From NCBI GenBank assembly GCA_023422775.1, contig JAFAGM010000095.1, forward strand, positions 1 through 64,000: a stretch of 64,000 nt of DNA, in the 5' to 3' direction. The position numbers and the translations under genes were made by a program. Origin of the DNA: Pseudomonadota bacterium. Lineage in GTDB: Bacteria; Pseudomonadota; Alphaproteobacteria; Rhizobiales; Xanthobacteraceae. The notes below the pieces were generated by a model, which was not told the DNA's origin, searched no databases, and was given only the letters and a program-made list of their open reading frames with translations. Shown piece after piece: positions 17,239 to 25,367 of this stretch (its first letter is position 1; every line of letters begins with the position of its first letter).

Positions 17239-18009
17239 ACCGCCCGTTTTCTCCATCTGGTCGTAAACCGCCTGGGCGACCTGCGTCAGCCGGCCACGGT
17301 CGGCACCGCTGGACACCACCGCATAGGCGACGCCGTCATCGGCCCAGGACAGCGAACTCTCCTTGCCTTGCGCTGCGTAGCGCATCTGCGTCGCCTTTGC
17401 GTCCGATTTCACGGTGTAGATCGTGAATCGCTCGCCTGAGGCGCCTTCGTACATCATGAAGGACGCTGGCCCCCCCGCGCCCGGCAACAGCCGGCCGCCG
17501 ACGAGTTTCAGGCCGGTCCCCGTCAGTTCGGGCGCCTTGACCAGCCAGCCGCAGCGCTTGGTCAGCCACTGCTGCAGATGGGCGCGTTCGCTGCCGGGCA
17601 CTTCGACGGGATGGCGGACCTCGACCACATAGAGCCGGTGCGCATCGAGTGCATGAACCGTAAAACTCTGTAACGCGGAAGGGGCCGCCGCCGCGCCATG
17701 CGCCAGCCAGCCGACGCCGCCGCCGGCAACGAACGCCGCCAGCGCGGCCGCGACCGCTCCGTACACCCATCGGCGCGGCTGTCGCACCAGCCGCTCGATC
17801 TCGAGCCGCTTCGGCACCGCCTCGTCGACAATCGAATCGTACCTCGCATGCAGCGCTTCCGTCATCGTCCGCCACGACTGCACCCGCGCCGCATCGTCGG
17901 GATGCGTTGCGAGCCACGCCTCGACATCGCCGCGGCGTTCCGCCGGCAGCTCGTTGTCGACGTAAGCATGCAGCTCGTCTTCGGTGACGGGAATGTGGGG
18001 GTCGGTCAT
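17236..18009 (-). CDS. Anti-sigma factor, membrane anchored
   Basis: A 257-residue protein with an N-terminal anti-sigma-like helical region (EDELHAYVDNELP, then a helical stretch to about residue 80). One membrane span (about 84-106, Ala/Gly-rich) and a periplasmic domain follow. The zinc-binding His/Cys of ZAS domains is not obvious, but the D-N-E-L-P signature is typical of FecR/ChrR-like anti-sigma proteins of ECF sigma factors. It lies downstream of the sigma gene at 18077 on the same strand, 67 bases away. It should hold that sigma factor at the membrane until an envelope signal arrives; the signal is unknown. Confidence 0.85.
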   Translation of the reverse strand: MTDPHIPVTEDELHAYVDNELPAERRGDVEAWLATHPDDAARVQSWRTMTEALHARYDSIVDEAVPKRLEIERLVRQPRRWVYGAVAAALAAFVAGGGVGWLAHGAAAAPSALQSFTVHALDAHRLYVVEVRHPVEVPGSERAHLQQWLTKRCGWLVKAPELTGTGLKLVGGRLLPGAGGPASFMMYEGASGERFTIYTVKSDAKATQMRYAAQGKESSLSWADDGVAYAVVSSGADRGRLTQVAQAVYDQMEKTGG

Positions 18010-18076
18010 CGTCGTGGTCTCTGTCTCTTCCTGATCTCGTGTCTATTCTCTGCTCTGCCCCTACATCACGGGTCCA

Positions 18077-18565
18077 TCACTTCACTCGCCGCAGCGTTGT
18101 GCGTTCGCCCTCCAGCGAAGCTTTGACATGCGCCCGGGCGCGCGCAAGCCGGGACATTACGGTGCCGATCGGCACGCCCTGGATGTCGGCGACCTCGCGG
18201 TAACTCAATCCCTCGAGCATGACGAGCAGCAGCACCGAGCGCTGTTCTTCCACCAGCGTCGAAAGCGCACGGGCAATGTCGCGGCCTTCCGCTTCGGTCC
18301 CGCTGGCATCCGGATTGTTGTCGAGCAGCGGCATGAATTGCGGTCGTCGCGCCAGCGATCGCCGCCGGTTCTTGTTCAAATTGGTCAGGATCGTATAGAG
18401 CCAGCTCCTGACATCGCCGCCGAGAAACAGCCGTTCCGAACGCAACGCGCGCACCAGCGTGTCCTGCACGAGATCGTCGGCAATGTCGGCGTCGCGCGCG
18501 AGCGCGCGAGCGTAGCGCCGGAGCGCTGGAATCATGGCTTCGACACTTTGACGAAACGCGGTCAT
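18077..18565 (-). CDS. ECF-type RNA polymerase sigma factor
   Basis: A 162-residue group IV (ECF) sigma factor. Region 2 contains RRYARALARD...DDLVQDTLVRAL and the DNA-melting stretch GDVRSWLYTILTN. Region 4 has the helix-turn-helix LSYREVADIQGVPIGTVMSRLARAR. The start at ATG 18565 (MTAFRQSVEAM) is chosen because residues before it are not conserved in ECF proteins. It heads a two-gene unit with its anti-sigma factor. Target promoters were not identified. Confidence 0.92.
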   Translation of the reverse strand: MTAFRQSVEAMIPALRRYARALARDADIADDLVQDTLVRALRSERLFLGGDVRSWLYTILTNLNKNRRRSLARRPQFMPLLDNNPDASGTEAEGRDIARALSTLVEEQRSVLLLVMLEGLSYREVADIQGVPIGTVMSRLARARAHVKASLEGERTTLRRVK

Positions 18566-18623
18566 TGACACCAGTTGACAAGGGTTGCCAGGCGGCGAAC
18601 GCCTTACCCAACATAACACCTAA

Positions 18624-18788
18624 TCGAGGCGTCTATTCCGGTCATTGAGCCGCAAGTCAAACGGCGTCAATGCGAAAGTCGAATTCGGGCTCGACCCGGG
18701 CGGAGTGCTGGTGTACCTCCAACCGCCAGACGCAAGCGCGATTGGAAAGCAGGAGATCTCGCTCGCCAACTCGCTGAGCAAGGAATAG
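18624..18788 (+). pseudogene. Open 54-codon fragment without start, protein-like
   Basis: Between the sigma gene and the phosphatase a frame runs from a TAA at 18621 to a TAG at 18786-18788. Its second half (KVEFGLDPGGVLVYLQPPD, then ASAIGKQEISLANSLSKE) has natural protein composition. It has no ATG or GTG with a ribosome-binding site. It could be the 3' remnant of a lost gene. I do not recognise the family. Confidence 0.3.
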
Positions 18789-18799
18789 CCGCAAGTCCG

Positions 18800-19399
18800 A
18801 TGTCCGCGCCCGTGATCTATTACATTCGCCACGGCGAGACGTCGTGGAATGCGGAAGGCAGGCTGCAGGGCACGCGGGACATTCCGCTCAACGAACTCGG
18901 CCGCCGTCAGGCGGCCCATGCCGGCGGCGTCCTTGCCGACCTTTTGGCGCGCGATGGCCGCGACAAATCAGAGCTGCCGTTCGTCGCAAGCCCGCTCGGC
19001 CGCGCGCGGATGACGATGGAATTGGTGCGCGGCGCATTGAAGCTCGCGCCGGGCGAATATGCGCTCGATGATCGGCTCCGCGAGATCGGTTACGGCGTCT
19101 GGGAGGGCTCGACGCTGGCCGAGATGCAGGCTGCCGATCCCGTGCTTTACGCCAAGCGCCTGACGGCGAAGTGGACGATGGCGCCGAAGGGCGGCGAGAC
19201 CTATGAGGCCGTGCAGCACCGGATGCGCGACTGGTACGATTCCGTGGAGCGCGATACCGTCGCCGTGGCCCATGGCGGCACGGCGCGGGCACTGATGGTG
19301 GCCCTTGGCATCGAGACACCGGCCAGCGCCGCCGACCTCCTGATCGAGCAGGGCGCGGTGTACGTATTCCGCGACGGGTCGCTTAGGAAGTATAGTTAA
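18800..19399 (+). CDS. Histidine phosphatase family protein (phosphoglycerate mutase-like)
   Basis: A 199-residue branch-1 histidine phosphatase. The phosphate-accepting His lies in YYIRHGETSWN (residue 11). Further active-site residues are in SPLGRARMTMEL, REIGYGVWEG and the second His in VAVAHGGTARAL. Members dephosphorylate sugar phosphates, nucleotides or protein residues, so the substrate is open. It is followed on the same strand by aroC after a family A palindrome. Confidence 0.92.
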   Translation: MSAPVIYYIRHGETSWNAEGRLQGTRDIPLNELGRRQAAHAGGVLADLLARDGRDKSELPFVASPLGRARMTMELVRGALKLAPGEYALDDRLREIGYGVWEGSTLAEMQAADPVLYAKRLTAKWTMAPKGGETYEAVQHRMRDWYDSVERDTVAVAHGGTARALMVALGIETPASAADLLIEQGAVYVFRDGSLRKYS

Positions 19400-19400
19400 G

Positions 19401-19480
19401 ACCGTCATTCCGGGGCGCGAAGCGAACCCGGAATCTCGAGATTCCGGGTTCGATGCTTCGCATCGCCCCGGAATGACGGT
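19401..19480. repeat. Palindromic repeat, family A, copy 2
   Basis: The same architecture as 2867-2946: outer CGTCATTCCGGGGCG and CGCCCCGGAATGACG, and the identical perfect 28-bp core at 19424-19451. It starts one base after the phosphatase stop codon, as copy 1 closely follows ribB. This suggests a role at 3' ends. Confidence 0.85.
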
Positions 19481-19546
19481 TGCCGGTTTGACCGGCGCGC
19501 GTTACGACAAGCCGGAATTCTCTTACGTTGGCGAGCAGCGCTCCAA

Positions 19547-20635
19547 ATGTCCTTCAACAGTTTCGGCCACATGTTCCGGGTCACGACCTTCGGCGAAAGC
19601 CACGGGATCGCGATCGGCTGCGTGGTCGATGGCTGTCCGCCGCTGATCCCGCTGACCAATGAGGACATCCAGCAGGATCTCGATCGCCGCCGTCCCGGCC
19701 AATCGCGCTTCACCACCCAGCGCCAGGAGCCGGACGCGGTGAAGATCCTGTCCGGCGTGATGGCCCATCCCGAGACCGGCGTGCAGGTGACCACGGGCAC
19801 GCCGATTGCGCTTCTGATCGAGAACACCGACCAGCGCTCCAAGGACTATTCCGACATCAAGGACAAGTTTCGTCCCGGTCATGCCGACTTCACCTACGAG
19901 GCCAAATACGGCCTGCGCGACTATCGCGGCGGCGGGCGCTCGTCGGCGCGCGAGACCGCCACGCGCGTGGCGGCCGGTGCGATCGCGCGAAAAATCCTCC
20001 CCGACGTAAAGGTCCGCGGCGCGCTGGTGCAGATGGGGCCGCACAAGATCGATCGCGACAAGTGGGACTGGGACGAGATCGCGCGCAATCCGTTCTTCTG
20101 CCCCGACAAGGACAAGGCCGCGTTCTTCGAGCAGTATCTCGACGGCATCCGCAAGAGCGGTTCCTCGATCGGCGCCGTGATCGAAGTGGTGGCCGAAGGC
20201 GTGCCGCCCGGCCTCGGCGCGCCGATCTATGCCAAGCTCGACGGCGAACTGGCGGCCGCGATGATGAGCATCAACGCGGTGAAGGGCGTCGAGATCGGCG
20301 CGGGTTTCGGTGCGGCCGAATTGTCCGGCGAGGAAAACGCCGACGAGATGCGTACCGGCAACAACGGCACGCGGTTTTTGTCGAACAACGCCGGCGGCGT
20401 GCTCGGCGGCATCTCCACCGGCCAGCCGGTGGTGGTGCGTTTCGCGGTGAAGCCGACCTCGTCGATCCTTTCGCCGCGCAAGACCGTGGATCGCGCCGGT
20501 GCCGATACCGACATCATGACCAAAGGCCGCCACGATCCCTGCGTCGGCATCCGCGCGGTGCCGGTGGGCGAGGCGATGATGGCCTGCGTGCTGGCCGATC
20601 ACCTCCTGCGCCACCGCGGCCAGGTCGGCGGGTAG
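19547..20635 (+). CDS. aroC: Chorismate synthase
   Basis: It converts 5-enolpyruvylshikimate 3-phosphate to chorismate, the last step of the shikimate pathway, and needs reduced FMN. The 362 residues match the family. Signatures are GESHGIAIGCVVDGCPP (residues 14-30), RPGHADFTYEAKYG...DYRGGGRSSARETA (about residues 105-143), SPRKTVD and the RHDPC segment near the end. The start at ATG 19547 (MSFNSFGHMFRVTTFGE) is the standard N-terminus. It converges with the GMC gene; stops are 6 bases apart. Confidence 0.97.
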   Translation: MSFNSFGHMFRVTTFGESHGIAIGCVVDGCPPLIPLTNEDIQQDLDRRRPGQSRFTTQRQEPDAVKILSGVMAHPETGVQVTTGTPIALLIENTDQRSKDYSDIKDKFRPGHADFTYEAKYGLRDYRGGGRSSARETATRVAAGAIARKILPDVKVRGALVQMGPHKIDRDKWDWDEIARNPFFCPDKDKAAFFEQYLDGIRKSGSSIGAVIEVVAEGVPPGLGAPIYAKLDGELAAAMMSINAVKGVEIGAGFGAAELSGEENADEMRTGNNGTRFLSNNAGGVLGGISTGQPVVVRFAVKPTSSILSPRKTVDRAGADTDIMTKGRHDPCVGIRAVPVGEAMMACVLADHLLRHRGQVGG

Positions 20636-20641
20636 GGCCGC

Positions 20642-22339
20642 TTACTGCATCATCGCCGCTGCGATCTTCTCCGCCGACATCAGGACCGGGAAATTGGTGT
20701 TGGCGCACGGCACCACCGGGAAGATCGAGGCGTCGACGACGCGCAGGCCCTGCACGCCCTTGACGCGGCCTTGCGTATCCACCACCGCCATCGGGTCGTC
20801 GTCGCGGCCCATCCGGCACGAGCATGACGCATGCCACACGCCGATCGTCGCCTTGCGCACGAAGGCTTCGAGCGCTTCGTCGTCGTTCATCACCTGCTCG
20901 AAGGTAAAACCTTCGACGACGAAATTGTCGATCATGTAGTGGCGCAGCGCCGCCGGGCCGTCCATCAGCTTCGCGGCAATGGCGGTGAGGATCTTGTTTT
21001 TGGTGTTGACCACGCCGATCTTGCGCACGCGGTCGGAATAGGCCGCCGGAAACGGCTTGTCGGTGACCGCCTTGAGCGGCGCGCTCATCTGCAGGCCTGC
21101 CATCTTGCGGAAGCCGCTCATCAGCCGGTCGAGATCGCGCCGGTCGGACAACAGGTTGAACTCGACGATCGGTTCTTCCCGCGGATCGCGCGAGGCGAGC
21201 TTCACCTGGCCCGTCTCCGAATAGGTCTTGTTGACGAAGGTGAGCAGCGAGCCGATCTGCTCGCCGACCGAATGCCAGGCCGACTTGGTGATGACGACGA
21301 CGAACATGTCGCCGGCGGGGATGCCCGGAAGCCCCGAGGAGTAGCGCAGACCCATCTGCATATGGCGTCTGGTGTGCGCGTTCATGCGCGCGCCTCGACG
21401 GACATACGATGACAGCGAGATCGAGGGATGGTCCATCAGGCGCTGGCCGACGCCGGCGAGACCTGCCAGCACCGGAATGCCCATGTCGCGGAGATGTCCG
21501 ACCGGTCCGATGCCGGCGCGCAACAGATGCGCCGGCGAATGGATCGCGCCGCTCGAGAGGATGATTTCGCGGCCGCGGAACTCCTGCTCGCGGCCATCGA
21601 CCATCGCCTTGACGCCGACGCATTGCGTGCCTTCGAACAACAGCTCCTTCACCTGCGTCTTCGTCGATATGGTCAGGTTGGCGCGCTTGCGGGTCTCGCG
21701 ATCGAGATAGCCCATGGCGGCCGAGACCCGTTGCTCGTCCTGATTGGAGTGTGTCACCGGGAAGTAGCCATCGACGAACTCGCCGTTCTGGTCGGGCAGG
21801 AACTTGAAGCCGGCGAGCTTGCAGGCTTCGGCCATCGCCTGCGAATGCCTGGTCCAGTGCGCTTGCGGAATACGGCGGACCGGGATGCGGCCATCCTTGC
21901 CGTGGTAGGGGCCGTCGAAATCGAGGTCGTGCTCGACCTTCTTGAAATAGGGCAGCACGTCCTCCCAGCTCCAGCCCGTGGCGCCGCGCGCTTCCCACTC
22001 GTTGTAGTCCGTCGGCGCGCCGCGGTTGGCCATCTGTCCGTTGATCGAGGAACCGCCGCCCAGCACGCGCGCCTGCTCGTATTTCCGCAGGGGCGGTCTG
22101 GCCTCGTCGGGATTGTTGTGGCTGACGACCTGTGTCGTGACCTTGAGTTCGGTCCAGTGGAAGCGCGGATCGAAATACGCCGTTCCCGGATAGCTGTCGC
22201 GAATTTCCGGCGGTTCGTTGCCGGGCGGCGTGTCCTGGCCCGCTTCGCAGAGCAGGACCTTGTTCGCGCTTCTGGCGGAGAGTCTGTGGGCCATGACCGA
22301 GCCCGCCGACCCGCCGCCGACGATGATGTAGTCGTACAC
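20642..22339 (-). CDS. GMC-family FAD-dependent oxidoreductase
   Basis: A 565-residue glucose-methanol-choline oxidoreductase. The FAD Rossmann loop is YIIVGGGSAGSVMAHRL at the N-terminus. GMC signature 1 is seen around VLGGGSSINGQMANRG, and signature 2 around SSGAIHSPAHLLRAGIGP. The C-terminal active-site region contains WHASCSCRMG and NTNFPVLMSAEKIAA. It oxidises an alcohol group; relatives include choline and polyethylene glycol dehydrogenases. No neighbour (such as betB or betI) specifies the substrate, so choline dehydrogenase should not be assumed. Confidence 0.93.
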   Translation of the reverse strand: MYDYIIVGGGSAGSVMAHRLSARSANKVLLCEAGQDTPPGNEPPEIRDSYPGTAYFDPRFHWTELKVTTQVVSHNNPDEARPPLRKYEQARVLGGGSSINGQMANRGAPTDYNEWEARGATGWSWEDVLPYFKKVEHDLDFDGPYHGKDGRIPVRRIPQAHWTRHSQAMAEACKLAGFKFLPDQNGEFVDGYFPVTHSNQDEQRVSAAMGYLDRETRKRANLTISTKTQVKELLFEGTQCVGVKAMVDGREQEFRGREIILSSGAIHSPAHLLRAGIGPVGHLRDMGIPVLAGLAGVGQRLMDHPSISLSSYVRRGARMNAHTRRHMQMGLRYSSGLPGIPAGDMFVVVITKSAWHSVGEQIGSLLTFVNKTYSETGQVKLASRDPREEPIVEFNLLSDRRDLDRLMSGFRKMAGLQMSAPLKAVTDKPFPAAYSDRVRKIGVVNTKNKILTAIAAKLMDGPAALRHYMIDNFVVEGFTFEQVMNDDEALEAFVRKATIGVWHASCSCRMGRDDDPMAVVDTQGRVKGVQGLRVVDASIFPVVPCANTNFPVLMSAEKIAAAMMQ

Positions 22340-22490
22340 TGGATGTTTCCCCCTCTTTTATGTTGCGAAGCTAGCCCAGCTCCGACGCCGGGTCACGGCA
22401 GCTCCCGACATACCGCAACTGCTTCGATGCATTGCCACGAACGCGGCAAGCCTTGACGTTTCGCTGACTTGCACGGCAAATACCGGCGCC

Positions 22491-23675
22491 ATGGATGCAT
22501 CGAAACTTCGAGAGCTGACAGACTGGCTGATCGACGGCGGGAGATCTTCGACCAGCCCGAGCCGGTTCATGGCGGAAACCTGCGAACGGATGATTGCAGC
22601 GGGCCTGCCGCTCTGGCGCGTCGGTGTCTTCGTTCGCACGCTGCATCCCGATATTTACGGCCGCAGTTTCATCTGGAAGCCTGGCTCCGAAGTCGAGATC
22701 GGCACGGTCGATTTCAATATCCTGCAATCGCCGGATTTTCACGCCAGCCCGCTGATCGTCGTTTTCCAGCAGGAGCAGGAGGTTCGGGCCCGCATCGACG
22801 ATCCCTCGAGCAAGCGCTTCCCGATCGTCGATGAACTGCGTGCCGAGGGCGTCACGGATTATGTGGCGCTGCCGCTGCCCTTCATCGGGGGCACGGTGAA
22901 TGCGTCGAGCTGGACCACGAAACAGCCGGGCGGGTTCACGGATGAACAACTGGCGGCGCTGCGGAGCCTCGTGAAGCCGCTGGCGCGAGTGGTTGAAATC
23001 ATCACCTTGACCCGCACCGCAGCCAGTCTGCTCGATACCTATGTCGGCAACCGCGCCGGCGAGCGCATCCTCGGCGGGCAGATCAGGCGCGGTCACACCG
23101 AGACCATGAATGCCGCGATCTGGCTGTCCGACCTGCGCGGCTTCACCTCGTTGTCCGATCGCGTGCCGGCGGAAACCGTGGTCGACGTCCTGAACCGGTA
23201 TTTCGATTGCCAGGTCACCGCGATCCGGAATCACGGTGGAGAGGTGCTCAAATACATGGGCGACGGCCTGCTCGCGGTGTTCCCGATCGATGAGTATGTC
23301 GGCGACGAACAGCAGGTCTGTTCACGCGTCCTCGAAGCCGCCCACGAATCCCGCGCCAGCGTCGCCGACCTGCAGTATCCGATCGGCGACGCCGTCGAGC
23401 GATTTCGCTTCGGCGTAGCCCTGCATGTCGGGCGAATTCTTTACGGCAATATCGGCGGCGGCAACCGGCTCGATTTCACCTGCATCGGCCCCGCGGTGAA
23501 TCTCGCCGCGCGCCTGGAAAAGATCGCCAGCCAAACGAAGCGGACGATCGTGGCCTCGGAGGGCTTTGCCGGCATCTGCCGGGGAGGGTGGAGCGACCTC
23601 GGCGAGTTTCCGGTCGCCGGCTTCTCCAAGGCCGCACGCGTCTACGGGCTCGCCGACGAAACGTCGGCGGCCTGA
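22491..23675 (+). CDS. Class III adenylate/guanylate cyclase
   Basis: A 394-residue soluble protein. The N-terminal 180 residues form an alpha/beta sensor-like region (LWRVGVFVRTLHPD..., a GAF-like pattern). The C-terminal class III cyclase domain starts about residue 205 with IWLSDLRGFTSLSD (first metal Asp) and continues with LKYMGDGLLAVF (second metal Asp), then GNIGGGNRLDFTCIGPAVNLAARLE. It should make cAMP (or cGMP) from the nucleotide triphosphate. Rhizobia have many such cyclases. It is divergent from the GMC gene. Confidence 0.92.
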   Translation: MDASKLRELTDWLIDGGRSSTSPSRFMAETCERMIAAGLPLWRVGVFVRTLHPDIYGRSFIWKPGSEVEIGTVDFNILQSPDFHASPLIVVFQQEQEVRARIDDPSSKRFPIVDELRAEGVTDYVALPLPFIGGTVNASSWTTKQPGGFTDEQLAALRSLVKPLARVVEIITLTRTAASLLDTYVGNRAGERILGGQIRRGHTETMNAAIWLSDLRGFTSLSDRVPAETVVDVLNRYFDCQVTAIRNHGGEVLKYMGDGLLAVFPIDEYVGDEQQVCSRVLEAAHESRASVADLQYPIGDAVERFRFGVALHVGRILYGNIGGGNRLDFTCIGPAVNLAARLEKIASQTKRTIVASEGFAGICRGGWSDLGEFPVAGFSKAARVYGLADETSAA

Positions 23676-23780
23676 CGCCGCGATCGTCGGGACATAGGCG
23701 CCTGGTGCGCACCGTTAACGAGGCGTTAACCATCTTTATTCATTTGTTGCTAAACATTTCTCGCGCCGCAGGGGGCCATC

Positions 23781-24902
23781 GTGTCGATCTCGGTTGGATC
23801 AAACGCCGCCTCCTACCTCAGCTATGCCGGTAATGCCTACAGCGCCGGCAGCACGGCCTCGAAAGCCAGTCCCGCCTCGACCGACGCCACCGACACGTCC
23901 TCGCCATCGTCGTCGACCTCGGTCACGCTGTCGGACGAGGCCAGGGCCTACCTGGCGCGAACGGCGGCGGACAGCGAACAGCCTTCGCTGGCGACCCTCA
24001 CCACGCGGGCGCGTGCCTGGTTCGACGAGCAATATGCCGCGCTCGGAACGTCATCGGCGATGCTCGACGGTCAGGTCGCCGTCGATTTCTCCGGCCAGAC
24101 GCGCGCCACGCTGTCGGCGATTGCCGACAATGCTCAGGGCCAATTCTCGACGGACGAGGTGACGGCGGCGAGCAGGACGTTGCAGTCGCGGTTCAACGAC
24201 GCGATGTCTCCGCATGTCGTGATTGCGCGACACACCGGTGACTATGCCAGCCTTTACGCCGCGGCGTCGGACTATCTCGATCGGGCCGGCAGCGACGAGA
24301 AGGCAACGCCGGCCTGGAAGGATCAGAATCAGGCCGTGCTGGAAGGCCTGGCCGCGGCGAGGGCAAGCTTCGGCAAGGCTCCTGTCACCGGCAACGATGC
24401 GGATCCGGTAAGGGCGCTGCTCGACAAGGCGCGAACGCCAACCTCGTCGACCGGGGATTCGAGCCCGGATGCGCTGATGACAAACGCACGGGCGATGCTC
24501 GACGCGCAGGCGGGCAACGCCAGGGACAACGGCAAGGAACTGGTCTTCACCGGCAGCAGGCAGTTGGGACAGCAGGTGGATTTCACCAACTTCGACAATC
24601 GGACGCTGGCCATCATGGCGTTGAACACCGGAGGATCGTTCTCTGCGGAGGAAGGCCGCGCCGCCAAGACAGAGCTCAATCTGCGCACGAGGAGCGGCCT
24701 GCTGGACGCGTTCAATCCATCCGGCGGCGGCGGCGCGCAGGCCAGCAGTCTGGCGCTGCTCCAGCACTATTCGAACATGAGTTCCGAGGAACGAAGCGTC
24801 CTCGGCTTCACTGAGGATTTCGCCAACAAGATCGCGGCCAACTACCGCACGGCGGCGTCGATACAGAACACGCTCAGCGCCGGGCTGGCCGCCTATTTCT
24901 GA
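23781..24902 (+). CDS. Hypothetical Ser/Ala/Thr-rich protein, unknown family
   Basis: A 373-residue protein read from GTG 23781, which has a good Shine-Dalgarno (AGGGGG). The first 55 residues are rich in Ser, Ala and Thr with a SVGSNAASYLSYAGNAYSAG start, like the disordered ends of exported flagellar or surface proteins. The rest is mostly helical with several DxARAxLD-type segments. There is no signal peptide or membrane span. It resembles no family I can name; export by a flagellar-type route is speculation. It is preceded by an A+T-rich stretch at 23715-23760 that may hold the promoter. Confidence 0.7.
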   Translation: MSISVGSNAASYLSYAGNAYSAGSTASKASPASTDATDTSSPSSSTSVTLSDEARAYLARTAADSEQPSLATLTTRARAWFDEQYAALGTSSAMLDGQVAVDFSGQTRATLSAIADNAQGQFSTDEVTAASRTLQSRFNDAMSPHVVIARHTGDYASLYAAASDYLDRAGSDEKATPAWKDQNQAVLEGLAAARASFGKAPVTGNDADPVRALLDKARTPTSSTGDSSPDALMTNARAMLDAQAGNARDNGKELVFTGSRQLGQQVDFTNFDNRTLAIMALNTGGSFSAEEGRAAKTELNLRTRSGLLDAFNPSGGGGAQASSLALLQHYSNMSSEERSVLGFTEDFANKIAANYRTAASIQNTLSAGLAAYF

Positions 24903-24911
24903 CGTCGTCCG

Positions 24912-25217
24912 CTATTCTTCCGGCTCGGTCGTGAACAGCAGCGGATAGCCTTTGGCGCGGCCGGCGTCGGTGGCGCGGGTGGCCTTGGTCTCGGCGACGT
25001 CCCTGGTGAACACGGCGACCACGCAGACGCCGCGGCGGTGCGCCGTGATCATGACCTTGTGGGCCTGGTCCTCGGTCATGCGGAATTCCGCCTTCAGGAC
25101 GGTGACGACGAATTCGCGCGGTGTGTAGTCGTCATTGACGAGGATGACCTTGTGCAGGCGCGGCCGTTCGGGCTTCGTCTTGATCCTGGTCTTTGGCTTG
25201 GCGACGGTATCGATCAT
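24912..25217 (-). CDS. clpS: ATP-dependent Clp protease adaptor ClpS
   Basis: A 101-residue adaptor that hands N-degron substrates to ClpA/ClpP. The core VNDDYTPREFVVTVL (substrate pocket DD...E) and the following TEDQAHKVMITAHRRG are typical. The first 15 residues are basic and disordered. The C-terminal tail (GYPLLFTTEPEE) reaches past the usual core end and recalls the second ClpS paralogue (ClpS2) of alphaproteobacteria; this is tentative. It stands alone, with no clpA nearby. Confidence 0.93.
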   Translation of the reverse strand: MIDTVAKPKTRIKTKPERPRLHKVILVNDDYTPREFVVTVLKAEFRMTEDQAHKVMITAHRRGVCVVAVFTRDVAETKATRATDAGRAKGYPLLFTTEPEE

Positions 25218-25253
25218 TCCACTGCGCGGCCCTGACGTGAACGAGAGCCTTTT

Positions 25254-25348
25254 CCGTTCCGATTGGATCGGAACGGGGCTCTGGATTCTTGTTTTGACGC
25301 GTTTTCTTGACGCGAACCGGTTTCCACTTCGCTCGAAAACGCTCTGGT
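25254..25348. repeat. Dispersed repeat, family F, copy 2
   Basis: It starts with a 10-bp-arm hairpin (CCGTTCCGAT-TGG-ATCGGAACGG, 25254-25276). Then come CTGGATTCTTGTTTTGACGC, GTTTTCTTGACGCGAACCGG and CTTCGCTCGAAAACGCTCT. It lies between the 3' end of the Sel1-like gene and the start of clpS (both minus strand), so the hairpin may end the former's transcript. Confidence 0.85.
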
Positions 25349-25367
25349 CCCGACGGGTTCGCCGCGA

